Assembly (NCBI GenBank): GCA_043554545.1
Contig: CP121337.1
Coordinates: 2,976,001 to 3,040,000 of the forward strand
Length of the DNA: 64,000 nt
Direction: 5' to 3'
Source of the DNA: UBA7330 sp043554545
Lineage (GTDB): Bacteria > Bacteroidota > Bacteroidia > Cytophagales > Cyclobacteriaceae
The notes below the pieces were generated by a model. That model was given only the letters and a program-made list of their open reading frames with translations. It searched no databases and was not told the DNA's origin. Of the stretch, positions 1-7,717 are shown piece by piece. Within the stretch, counting starts at the first letter, position 1. Each line of letters begins with the position of its first letter. The position numbers were made by a program, and so were the translations under genes.

Positions 1-312
1 GATAGCTGTTGCCACAAAAGCCATGAATGCCCCCATCCAGGCAAACTTTCTTCCGATGGCCTGAACGAACGCGCCAACTAATCCATTTCTATATTTTCTA
101 CCTATCGCATATTCACCAATGATCAAAGGAATACTCCATAAAAAAAGGAAACCAATCCATACAATTAGAAATGCTCCAGCACCTTCATCCCCTCCATTTT
201 GAGCAGCTATTCTTGGAAATCGCCAAATGTTGCCAGTTCCAATAGCAATACCCATGGCGCTTAAAATGAAACCCCATCTTGTTGTAAACCGCTGATCAAC
301 ACTAGCATCCAT
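1..312 (-). CDS. Sodium:neurotransmitter symporter family protein (N-terminal part, cut by window edge)
   Basis: Reading the minus strand from an ATG at 312 gives 104 codons that stay open to the left edge. The start MDASVDQRFTTRWGF is followed by a glycine-rich first membrane segment with IGTGNIWRFP (about residues 24-33), the sodium/substrate-binding signature of the NSS/SNF (LeuT-like) transporters. A second hydrophobic segment ending in IPLIIGEYAIGR follows, also typical. Members are 11- or 12-helix inner-membrane Na+-coupled importers of amino acids or related amines; the substrate cannot be told from this fragment. The gene lies downstream of an AraC gene on the same strand, with a 126-bp gap that holds a conserved element at 398-443. 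The fragment shows no frameshift. It does not look like part of the glycan locus. Confidence 0.88.
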   Translation of the reverse strand, partial: MDASVDQRFTTRWGFILSAMGIAIGTGNIWRFPRIAAQNGGDEGAGAFLIVWIGFLFLWSIPLIIGEYAIGRKYRNGLVGAFVQAIGRKFAWMGAFMAFVATAI

Positions 313-397
313 ATGTAGAGAAAGTTAATTTGGAAGGAAGGTATTAAAGAGTCTAATACTCAAGAAAAGCATCCTATGTAAAACTGAGTTAATAAAA

Positions 398-443
398 GTA
401 ATGATCAAATCATTTTATTGACACTTAGATATACTATATTAAC
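398..443 (-). promoter_or_regulatory. Conserved 46-bp upstream element, copy 1
   Basis: On the minus strand this runs GTTAATATAGTATATCTAAG... to ...AAATGATTTGATCATTAC. It matches the stretch at 56272-56317 at 38 of 46 positions without gaps, including an unbroken 20-nt core (CAATAAAATGATTTGATCAT). It begins over the stop codon of the AraC gene and lies 85 bp upstream of the symporter start, so it is probably a promoter/operator for that gene. The core's ATGATTTG only partly fits the Bacteroidota -7 consensus TANNTTTG. Confidence 0.5.
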
Positions 444-1356
444 TTTCCTGGTGATGCTCATTGATTGCTGGAATCTTTGATTTGGACTGTCTGTTTTGGT
501 ACTTTACCCGATATTCAGTAGGTGACATATTAGTAACGCTTCTGAAGTGTCGATGAAAATTTGAAATATTATTGTATCCAGACGCAAAGCAACATTCGCT
601 TGTATTATAGTCTCCTTCTACCAGCATTTTACATGCATTTCCTATCCTCACTTCAATTAAAAATCTGGAAAATGTTTTAAGTGTCTTTTGCTTAAAAAAC
701 CGACAGAAACCGGTTGGCGTCATATTGACAACCCCAGCCACTTCGTCCAAAGAAATCTTATTCTTAAAGTTATTACTTACAAACTCAAAAACTTTGTCAA
801 TTTTAGGTATGTTCTTACTGACCGCATGAAGCGGAACACTTTCCGATGATATAAATTCAAGGTGATCATTGTTTGATATGGCATCCAGGATTTCCATTAA
901 AGTCAAGACCCTTTCAAAGCCTTTCATCTTGGCTATACTGTCAATCTTTAAGGCAATCTCTTCTGAATACGCTCCGGGAATTTTTATCCCGAAATTTGAA
1001 TATTCCAGCAATTTTTGTATTGCGAAAGCCTCAGGTATTTTAGCAATAGTATCAAGCAGTGTATCCTGACTAAAAAACATAGAAACAGCACGAGCGTGTA
1101 GATCAGGATTTGCCTGATAGTAATCATCATTACACCTCAAAACATGAGGGAGATTTTTGCCAAATAACAATACATCACCACTCTTAAAGCTCTTGCTAAT
1201 TTCCCGAACAAATAGAGAACCTTTACCCTCAATCACATGGGTTATTTGAAATTCCTCATGGAAATGGATTGGGTCATAAAAATAATCCAAAGTCCAATTT
1301 TCAACCTTCACGGTTTCACCTGATTGTCTAGGAACCTTAAAATGAAGTGGATTCAT
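439..1356 (-). CDS. AraC family transcriptional regulator (cupin sensor plus HTH)
   Basis: A 305-residue protein of usual AraC-family length. The N-terminal half is a cupin-like sensor with FHEEFQITHVIEGKGSLF at about residues 33-50. The C-terminal 100 residues hold two helix-turn-helix motifs, including VAGVVNMTPTGFCRFFKQKT (about 205-224) and the family signature around GYNNISNFHRHFR...SPTEYR near residues 260-285. It has no signal peptide and is cytosolic. It sits on the same strand as the downstream symporter and is divergent from the serine dehydratase gene at 1621, so it could regulate either. The sensed ligand is unknown. The closest cupin/AraC proteins often respond to sugars, but nothing here fixes that. 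Confidence 0.9.
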   Translation of the reverse strand: MNPLHFKVPRQSGETVKVENWTLDYFYDPIHFHEEFQITHVIEGKGSLFVREISKSFKSGDVLLFGKNLPHVLRCNDDYYQANPDLHARAVSMFFSQDTLLDTIAKIPEAFAIQKLLEYSNFGIKIPGAYSEEIALKIDSIAKMKGFERVLTLMEILDAISNNDHLEFISSESVPLHAVSKNIPKIDKVFEFVSNNFKNKISLDEVAGVVNMTPTGFCRFFKQKTLKTFSRFLIEVRIGNACKMLVEGDYNTSECCFASGYNNISNFHRHFRSVTNMSPTEYRVKYQNRQSKSKIPAINEHHQES

Positions 1357-1564
1357 GAATTAATATATCAAATAAGAAATCAAACCTTTAACCGGGAAAC
1401 TAATACACCCGGAAATTGTTAACAATATTAGCCTTTTAATAGTTTATAAAGAACGATTCCTCTTGCAATTCAATTTATCATTTATCAATGTTGAATGATC
1501 AAAAAGACCCTTAAAGAAATAGACCACTATCTTAACATAGTATGATCTTTGGATAATTATGTGG

Positions 1565-1595
1565 ATTGTGGAGATCGTTTATTTCCGTAAATTTG
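1565..1595 (+). promoter_or_regulatory. Bacteroidota-type promoter for the serine dehydratase gene
   Basis: ATTG (1565-1568), then exactly 19 nt, then TAAATTTG (1588-1595). The second box matches the -7 consensus TANNTTTG fully, and the first matches the -33 TTTG at 3 of 4 positions. It lies 25 bp before the ATG at 1621, giving a short leader. Confidence 0.65.
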
Positions 1596-1620
1596 ATTTA
1601 AATCATAATAGACGCTAAGT

Positions 1621-3192
1621 ATGGAAAATTACCCAAGTATTTTCAATGATGTTATCGGTCCTGTTATGCGTGGACCTTCAAGCTCCCATTGTGCAGCTTC
1701 GCTTAGAATTGGCAGGTTATGCAGAGACTTGATGAACGGAGATATTTCCAATATTCTCATTGAATTTGATCCCAATGGGTCATTAGCCACAACACACAAA
1801 GGTCAGGGGTCAGATATGGGGTTATTTGGGGGATTTTTAGGCTGGGAAGCCTATGATGAACGGTTACCTGATGCCGAACAAGCAATAAATACTGCTGGTA
1901 TCGATGTAAAAATTAAAATTGTTGACATTAAAGCCAAACACCCCAACACCTATAAAATCACCCTATCCAATAATCAAGAGACGAGAGAACTAACTGCCAT
2001 CTCTACTGGCGGCGGTATGATTGAAGTAATTGCTATAGACCAGTTAAAAGTTTCTATGGCTGGCGACTATTATGAAACTTTGATTTATTGTGAGTCTACG
2101 GACCAGGTAGCTGAATATCTCAAGAAAACCATTGAATATGATTACCTGGATATTCATTCTGGAAACATCCATTTTATTGAGATAAAATCACAGGATCCAC
2201 TTAGTGAGGTAATCCTTGAAGAAATCAAATCATTAGATGCAGTAACATTCATCAAGCAACTTTCTCCAGTACTCCCTGTACTTTCAAGAAAAGACTTGAA
2301 GGTACCATTTATCACATGTGATGAAATGGTGAACTTTAATAAAACAGCTCAACTGGAATTATGGGAGCTGGCTGTTCAGTATGAAAGTGTTCGAGGAAAT
2401 ATCTCCAAAGATGAAGTTTTTGAGAAGATGCGTGAAATCATTCATATAATGAAAGCATCTATCAAACAAGGTTTGGAAGGAACCACATATGAAGATCGTC
2501 TGCTGGGCAGTCAATCACCAAACTTTAAGCGAAAGCATGAAGAAGGTAAACTTGTAGATGGAAATGTGCTCAATAAGATTGTCATGTATGTGACCTCCAT
2601 GATGGAAGTAAAGAGTTCTATGGGTGTGATCGTGGCCGCACCCACCGCCGGTTCTTGTGGCGCACTTCCAGGTGCAGTATTAGGCACTGCCGATTCCATG
2701 AATTTAGCAGAGGATGAAGTTGTGAAAGCAATGTTGGTGGCTGGTATGATTGGGGTTTTTATAGCCGCTCATTCGACCTTTGCTGCTGAAGTTGGTGGAT
2801 GCCAGGCAGAATGCGGTTCCGGAGCCTCAATGGCTGCTGCGGCGATTGTCGGACTGGCCAAAGGGACCATGGAACAATCGATTTCAGCTGCTTCTGTCGC
2901 ACTCCAAAACTCTCTTGGCATGATATGTGACCCCATTGCAAACAGGGTTGAAGCACCATGTTTGGGCAAGAATGTAATGGCCGCATCCAATGCACTATCA
3001 TGTGCAAACATGGCACTTTCCGATTATGACCACCTCATCCCCTTGGATGAAGTAATTACAACCATGTATGATGTTGGGAATAATATGCCACATACACATC
3101 GTTGTACCAATTTAGGAGGTTTATCCATTTCAAAGACGGCTAAAGAACTGGAATCAAAACTGGAGCAAAAACAGTATTTTAAAAGCTGCTAA
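1621..3192 (+). CDS. sdaA: L-serine ammonia-lyase, iron-sulfur type, single chain
   Basis: A 523-residue enzyme with the beta and alpha domains fused, deaminating L-serine to pyruvate and ammonia in the cytosol. The N-terminal beta domain carries GPVMRGPSSSHCAASLRIGR (about residues 13-32). The C-terminal alpha domain carries AAPTAGSCGALPGAV, GGCQAECGSGASMAAA and ICDPIANRVEAPCLGKN. The cysteines in these motifs are the expected ligands of the oxygen-labile 4Fe-4S cluster. It is longer than many homologues because of a longer segment between the two domains. It is the only plus-strand gene in the left flank, has its own promoter at 1565-1595, and ends 70 bp from the convergent aminopeptidase gene. 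No link to glycan use is visible. Confidence 0.93.
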   Translation: MENYPSIFNDVIGPVMRGPSSSHCAASLRIGRLCRDLMNGDISNILIEFDPNGSLATTHKGQGSDMGLFGGFLGWEAYDERLPDAEQAINTAGIDVKIKIVDIKAKHPNTYKITLSNNQETRELTAISTGGGMIEVIAIDQLKVSMAGDYYETLIYCESTDQVAEYLKKTIEYDYLDIHSGNIHFIEIKSQDPLSEVILEEIKSLDAVTFIKQLSPVLPVLSRKDLKVPFITCDEMVNFNKTAQLELWELAVQYESVRGNISKDEVFEKMREIIHIMKASIKQGLEGTTYEDRLLGSQSPNFKRKHEEGKLVDGNVLNKIVMYVTSMMEVKSSMGVIVAAPTAGSCGALPGAVLGTADSMNLAEDEVVKAMLVAGMIGVFIAAHSTFAAEVGGCQAECGSGASMAAAAIVGLAKGTMEQSISAASVALQNSLGMICDPIANRVEAPCLGKNVMAASNALSCANMALSDYDHLIPLDEVITTMYDVGNNMPHTHRCTNLGGLSISKTAKELESKLEQKQYFKSC

Positions 3193-3262
3193 TTAACAAC
3201 ACAAAAGAATAATTGCCGAGCGCATCACAGAACCCTTTAAAATACGGGGCACTCGTGTCTGG

Positions 3263-4609
3263 CTAGTATGGTAGTTCTTTACCCAGTTGTCTATTCCCAT
3301 CTTCGGTTACCAGAAAATCATTTTCAATTCTGATGCCGGTAAAATCCCGATATTCTTCCAGTTTTTGGTAATTGATGAAATCGGAGTATTTACCTTCTGC
3401 CTTCCACATATCCATTAATTGCGGGATGAAATAAAGTCCAGGCTCAATGGTCAGCACAAAACCAGGCTCAACTGCTTTTCCTAATCTCAACGATTTAAAT
3501 CCAAATTGAGTGCTTTGTTTTAAGTCATCAGTATATCCAACATACTGTTCTCCAAGATCTTCCATGTCATGAACATCAAGGCCCATCATATGTCCAAGTC
3601 CACATTGAAAAAACATGGTATGTGCTCCCTGATTTACGGCCTCTTTGATATCCCCTTTCATCAGACCTAGTAATTTTAATCCTTCAACCAATTTCTCACT
3701 TGCCAAAAGATGTATTTCTCTAAAAGATTTACCTGGCTTTAATGCTTCTACAGCTGCATTGTGCGCATGCTTGACGATGTCATACAGTTCCTTTTGCCTT
3801 TCTGAAAAACCTCCACCTACTGGAAACGTTCGGGTGAGATCTCCTGCATAATGGTTACCTGTCTCAGCTCCACAATCACACAATAACATGTCGCCCTTTT
3901 TTAGTGTGTTTCCTTTATAGTAGTTGTGTAAGACATGCCCATCTACTGTTAGAATTGTTGGAAAAGACAATGTGCCTCCGGCAGCTTCTGCTATACTCCT
4001 AATTTTGGCGGCAATTTGTGCTTCCGTCATACCTTCAAGGGCATGTGCTTTAGCCGCATTTTGCATATCTATGGTGATATTAACTGCTTTTTCTATTTCA
4101 GTTACTTCCTCTGGCGACTTAAGCGAACGCTGTGCTACAACAGCTTTTATGAGTTGAGCTGATGCTTTACTAGTCAACAAAACTCCCGGGATACTTAGCC
4201 ACTGGCTAAGTTTATCTGCATTTTCAGGCCTGTACGGTGGCAAAAAATGAACCTCCCCTTTAAAACTACTGATATAATTCTCAGCATTTAACGCAGGCTT
4301 TATGACTGAAATCCCAACTCGCTCCGCACAGCTTTCCAGTGACTCTTTATCACCCAAAAATACCAGTTCATCAATGCCAGGGTTGTCTCCAAAGATAATT
4401 TGTGTGTCATGGTCGATATCAATTATTCCAACAAGGTCTGGTCGGTCAATGCCAAAAAAGTACAGGAAACTGCTGTCCTGTCTAAAAGAATAGGTATTGT
4501 GTTTGAAATTCATACTACTCTCCTCATTTCCTAACAATACGATCAACCCGCTACCAACTTGCTGCTTGAGCTTTTCCCTCCTATTGATATAAATTTCTTT
4601 CTTAAACAT
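3263..4609 (-). CDS. pepP: Xaa-Pro aminopeptidase (aminopeptidase P, M24 family)
   Basis: A 448-residue cytosolic metallopeptidase that releases N-terminal residues preceding proline. The N-terminal creatinase-like domain (about 1-165) is followed by the pita-bread catalytic domain. Metal ligands are visible in order: the Asp pair in DCGAETGNHYAGDLTRTF (about 247-264), the His in CGLGHMMGLDVHDME, the Glu in LTIEPGLY and the Glu in GIRIENDF. Length and motif order are normal for bacterial PepP. It stands alone, has a full-consensus promoter at 4633-4663, and forms the boundary of the polysaccharide locus, whose last sulfatase gene ends 131 bp upstream of its start. Confidence 0.93.
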   Translation of the reverse strand: MFKKEIYINRREKLKQQVGSGLIVLLGNEESSMNFKHNTYSFRQDSSFLYFFGIDRPDLVGIIDIDHDTQIIFGDNPGIDELVFLGDKESLESCAERVGISVIKPALNAENYISSFKGEVHFLPPYRPENADKLSQWLSIPGVLLTSKASAQLIKAVVAQRSLKSPEEVTEIEKAVNITIDMQNAAKAHALEGMTEAQIAAKIRSIAEAAGGTLSFPTILTVDGHVLHNYYKGNTLKKGDMLLCDCGAETGNHYAGDLTRTFPVGGGFSERQKELYDIVKHAHNAAVEALKPGKSFREIHLLASEKLVEGLKLLGLMKGDIKEAVNQGAHTMFFQCGLGHMMGLDVHDMEDLGEQYVGYTDDLKQSTQFGFKSLRLGKAVEPGFVLTIEPGLYFIPQLMDMWKAEGKYSDFINYQKLEEYRDFTGIRIENDFLVTEDGNRQLGKELPY

Positions 4610-4632
4610 ACCTATTAATTTTATTGTGTGAC

Positions 4633-4663
4633 CAAAAGTAGCAGGTGTTTCATAGGTATCAAA
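4633..4663 (-). promoter_or_regulatory. Full-consensus Bacteroidota promoter for pepP
   Basis: Read on the minus strand: TTTG (complement of 4660-4663), 19 nt, then TACTTTTG (complement of 4633-4640). Both boxes match the -33/-7 consensus exactly, with standard spacing, 23 bp before the pepP start at 4609. Confidence 0.75.
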
Positions 4664-4740
4664 CTATATATTCAAATCCCTTATTAACTTTTGGTATTTA
4701 AAAGCTAAAACGTAAAAAAGCAGCCAAATTACTGGTTCCC

Positions 4741-6189
4741 CTACTGGGGACCGGGGTCATTCAATAGTGTGGCATGAGTCACCTGTCCCGGAAAAATACC
4801 GCTTGGTGGGCGGGAACCTTCATATATTCTATCCCCTGTTCTTCGATTATACCGATCAGGAGTAGCATCTTCTAATGATGGAGTGGTGTCTCCAGTGCGT
4901 GCCTGCCATTCATCCATCACATTTTGTAGATGACTCAAAGTCTCTAGGTACTTTATATTTTCTACAAGGTTCGTCATTTGATACGGATCTCTGCCAAGGT
5001 CAAACAGTTCTTCTGAGGGCCTGGGTTCAAGTAAAGGGTCCCTTTGTGCATCTGTGAGCTTTCCCAGTTTATCCATTTCCCTTAATTCCTCTTGCGGACA
5101 TTCGGCATCCAGTCCGCAAATTTGAGGAAGCTGAGGATGTGCATTTCTGATGTATACAAAATCTCCACTACGAACCATACGTTCATGGGCAATCTGACCA
5201 TGCCAGTTATGTTCTGCAAAAACAAAATCACGAACCGTAGATTTTGGATCTTCAATCAAAGGTATGATGCTTACCCCCTGAAAGCTTTCAGGTGCCTTAA
5301 TCCCAGCCAGCCCCAGGATAGTAGGCCCGATATCAATGGCACTTATCAGTGAATTCGAAACACGCTCTCCCTTCTTCATTCCTTCAGGCCAATGCATGAT
5401 AAATGGAGTTTTGATGCCACTATCGTATAAACGTGTTTTACATCTGGGGAAAGGACGCCCATTATCAGCCATGAAAATGATACAGGTATTTTCAAGAACT
5501 CCTTGATCTTCCAATTCTTTGACTACCAAACCCACATATCGGTCCAGCCGCTGGATTTCATCATAATACATGGCCATATCTTTTCTGGCCTCAGGTGTGT
5601 CAATCAGATATGGTGGGATAACTACGTCATCTGGTGAATGAGGCTTGGCTTCTGGATCGATTTGCCAGGAACGATGAGCATCGTAGGACGCAAACCACAT
5701 AAAAAATGGCCGGTCTCTTGGTCTTTGTTGTAAGCTCTCCACCCACTTGTCTTCTCCACCAGCTCCACCATTTGTAAGTACCTTATCAAAAGCACGCTTT
5801 GCATATTCGCCCATGTGCCATTTTCCAGCCGCTAACGTATAATAACCAGCTTGCTTTAAAATTTCAGGAAACATTACTTGACCTTCCGGCAAAGCCGTAT
5901 GTAATTCAGGAGCGCCCGTATTGTGAGGGTATCTACCGGTAATAATGCTGCAACGCGTTGGGCTGCATTGACTGGTAGTTAAATAGGCGTTTGTGAAACG
6001 TAATCCATTACTCGCCAGCTTGTCAATATTTGGCGTACGGATGCTTGGGTTTCCATAACATCCAAAGTCAGATACTGAAATATCATCTCCAATGATAAAT
6101 ACCACATTTGGGGGAGTATCTACTATATTATCCTGAGCAAAAAGTGGAATGCAAAGAACTGCGAATAGGATGTGGAGATAAATTTTCAT
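4741..6189 (-). CDS. S1 family sulfatase, N-sulfoglucosamine sulfohydrolase-like
   Basis: A 482-residue exported sulfatase with a type I signal peptide (about 1-18, ending LFAQ). The formylglycine site is C75-S-P-T-R79, followed by CSIITGRYP. Other sulfatase motifs are the N-terminal metal Asp pair in IIGDDISVSDFGCYG (33-45), AGKWHMG, and MADNGRPF. The DFGCYG segment and compact size resemble heparan N-sulfatase-type enzymes, but substrate assignment from this is weak. The residue after the consensus Arg is a second Cys, which is unusual. This is the last gene of block A, 146 bp after the glycosidase gene. A GC-rich inverted repeat overlaps its stop codon, but its T-run lies about 14 nt further on, so it is not a clear terminator. 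Confidence 0.9.
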   Translation of the reverse strand: MKIYLHILFAVLCIPLFAQDNIVDTPPNVVFIIGDDISVSDFGCYGNPSIRTPNIDKLASNGLRFTNAYLTTSQCSPTRCSIITGRYPHNTGAPELHTALPEGQVMFPEILKQAGYYTLAAGKWHMGEYAKRAFDKVLTNGGAGGEDKWVESLQQRPRDRPFFMWFASYDAHRSWQIDPEAKPHSPDDVVIPPYLIDTPEARKDMAMYYDEIQRLDRYVGLVVKELEDQGVLENTCIIFMADNGRPFPRCKTRLYDSGIKTPFIMHWPEGMKKGERVSNSLISAIDIGPTILGLAGIKAPESFQGVSIIPLIEDPKSTVRDFVFAEHNWHGQIAHERMVRSGDFVYIRNAHPQLPQICGLDAECPQEELREMDKLGKLTDAQRDPLLEPRPSEELFDLGRDPYQMTNLVENIKYLETLSHLQNVMDEWQARTGDTTPSLEDATPDRYNRRTGDRIYEGSRPPSGIFPGQVTHATLLNDPGPQ

Positions 6190-6245
6190 TTTAATAGTAA
6201 TAACTTGATTTCTAATTCAATATAAGCATTTTTACAAATCATCCT

Positions 6246-6299
6246 CCAGTCTTGAAGCGAGGTTGCATGATCTAGTGTGTTAATTTATATCGAGACTGG
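6246..6299 (-). repeat. Imperfect inverted repeat in the gap before the last sulfatase gene
   Basis: CCAGTCTTG (6246-6254) and CGAGACTGG (6291-6299) pair over 9 positions with one wobble, across a 36-nt loop. It lies in the 146-bp gap between the glycosidase stop and the sulfatase start. There is no T-run, so it is not a classic terminator. It could be an RNA structure or chance. Confidence 0.3.
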
Positions 6300-6335
6300 C
6301 AGAGTAAAAATCCCACTAGTAAACAGCCATACATG

Positions 6336-7706
6336 TTAATCATTTTTATCCTTAAGTTTTAATTTATACTTACTTGTCAAACCATCCAACATGAGGGTTG
6401 CGATAGTAGCACTCATACAATAATCCCTTACTCCCAGCGGCTTACCTGAAATGGAGTCATAGTGTTCACTGATTCCATTTTTAATAGCGTTCTCAACTGT
6501 CTTATCAGCAATTACGGAAGCTAACTCATGATGTCCATAAGCAGCTAACCCACTTGCAATCTGATAGTTAGTTGAAGGCCAAACATCACCACGCCAAAAG
6601 GCACTTGATTTCCATCTTGGATCTTTGCGGTCAACTGTAGGAACCGGAAGATGTGTTTGCCAGGAGTCGCTACTCAATACCTCCGCCATCCGCTTTGCCA
6701 TCTTACTGGTAGGAACACCAGCAGCTAAAGGAACCCAACTACTGATTGTAGCAACAGGAATTTTCTCCATCGTATCTTTTCTAACAGATAAGAAGGTGCC
6801 AGCTTCCTCATCCCACATGTGATCCCTCATAGCCTTTACAGCTTTATCGATAAATGTTTGCCTGCGTGCAGCCATTGCTTTATCACCAATTGCTTCAGCC
6901 AATCTCACTAAACTTCTTTCCCCCATAATCAAGTAGGATGTATTTCCGGTTACCCAAGTGTCTCCATACCATGATCCTTCATTTGATCCCTTCCGTGTTG
7001 GGTGTTTTTGTAATTTCAAATCATCCATGTTACACTCATAGTCAAAGGTTTCCCAACGCGCATGTTGAATATCTCCGCTATAAGATCCAACTGTTACCAT
7101 ACCCATGTTGGTAACATCTCGTTCCCGCCAATACCAATTATGAAATCTTTCTAATCTGGACAAGCATTGTTCCAGCAATTTTTTGTCACCATTGCGCTGA
7201 TAAACACGCTCAACTCCCCATGCAAGAATTGGTATTTGAGAAAATTGGCGAAGCTCCTGAGGAAATGTTTTAATAGCAACAGTGACCATATCCTGAGCAT
7301 ACTCAGGGACTATCTCATTCCATCGATCCTGAAAATCCCAATAATTTTGGAAAACATCCCTGATCAACTGCTTCTTTTCAGGTAAAATACTAAGCAAATC
7401 CACCACAAACATGGTATCCCATATCCATTGCCCTCTATAATAAGGGCCACCCGGTACAACCCACTGATTTTTTAAAGGAGGAGTTGGTGGCATTATTTTC
7501 TCTAATATACATTTCTCGAAAACTCGTTCTGTAAGTTTCAATACCTCTTCACTATCCGAGATAAAAAAAGTCTTTATATCAATTTCATTTAACAAGTTTC
7601 TGACAAAATCAGGTGTTCCTAAAACAGGAGGAATTGCAAGTCCGGCAATAGAATATAATCCAGTAGTTTGAATGAATTTTCGTCTTGTTGATTCCTTTTT
7701 TATCAT
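6336..7706 (-). CDS. MGH1-like (GH63/GH37-type) glycoside hydrolase with Tat-like signal
   Basis: A 456-residue protein predicted to be an (alpha/alpha)6-barrel glycosidase. The N-terminus TRRKFIQTTGLYSIAGLAIP (7-26) looks like a twin-arginine signal. Typical MGH1/GH63 features are RGQWIWDTMF (91-100), FWRGDVWPSTNYQIASGL (370-387) with a likely acid Asp in GDVW, and GISEHYD (411-417) with a candidate base Glu414. Related families cleave alpha-glucosides, mannosylglycerate or trehalose, so the exact substrate is open. It follows the heparinase-like gene by 11 bp and so is co-transcribed. Within this locus it would act on periplasmic oligosaccharides. The fold assignment is fairly sure; the sugar specificity is not. 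Confidence 0.72.
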   Translation of the reverse strand: MIKKESTRRKFIQTTGLYSIAGLAIPPVLGTPDFVRNLLNEIDIKTFFISDSEEVLKLTERVFEKCILEKIMPPTPPLKNQWVVPGGPYYRGQWIWDTMFVVDLLSILPEKKQLIRDVFQNYWDFQDRWNEIVPEYAQDMVTVAIKTFPQELRQFSQIPILAWGVERVYQRNGDKKLLEQCLSRLERFHNWYWRERDVTNMGMVTVGSYSGDIQHARWETFDYECNMDDLKLQKHPTRKGSNEGSWYGDTWVTGNTSYLIMGERSLVRLAEAIGDKAMAARRQTFIDKAVKAMRDHMWDEEAGTFLSVRKDTMEKIPVATISSWVPLAAGVPTSKMAKRMAEVLSSDSWQTHLPVPTVDRKDPRWKSSAFWRGDVWPSTNYQIASGLAAYGHHELASVIADKTVENAIKNGISEHYDSISGKPLGVRDYCMSATIATLMLDGLTSKYKLKLKDKND

Positions 7707-7717
7707 TGTAAGTGTTT

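Noticed and set aside
1357..1620. A small gene or RNA between AraC and the serine dehydratase
   Set aside because: No ORF with a plausible start and no stable hairpin was found. The 264 bp are explained by two divergent promoters.
2511..3016. Minus-strand ORFs inside the serine dehydratase gene
   Set aside because: They overlap a gene with clear catalytic motifs and have compositions typical of antisense shadows (Met, Cys and Gln runs) without domain features.
4734..4753. GGTTCCCC/GGGGACC hairpin at the end of block A as a full terminator
   Set aside because: It overlaps the sulfatase stop codon, has a bulge, and the T-run lies about 14 nt beyond. It may help termination, but I would not call it one.
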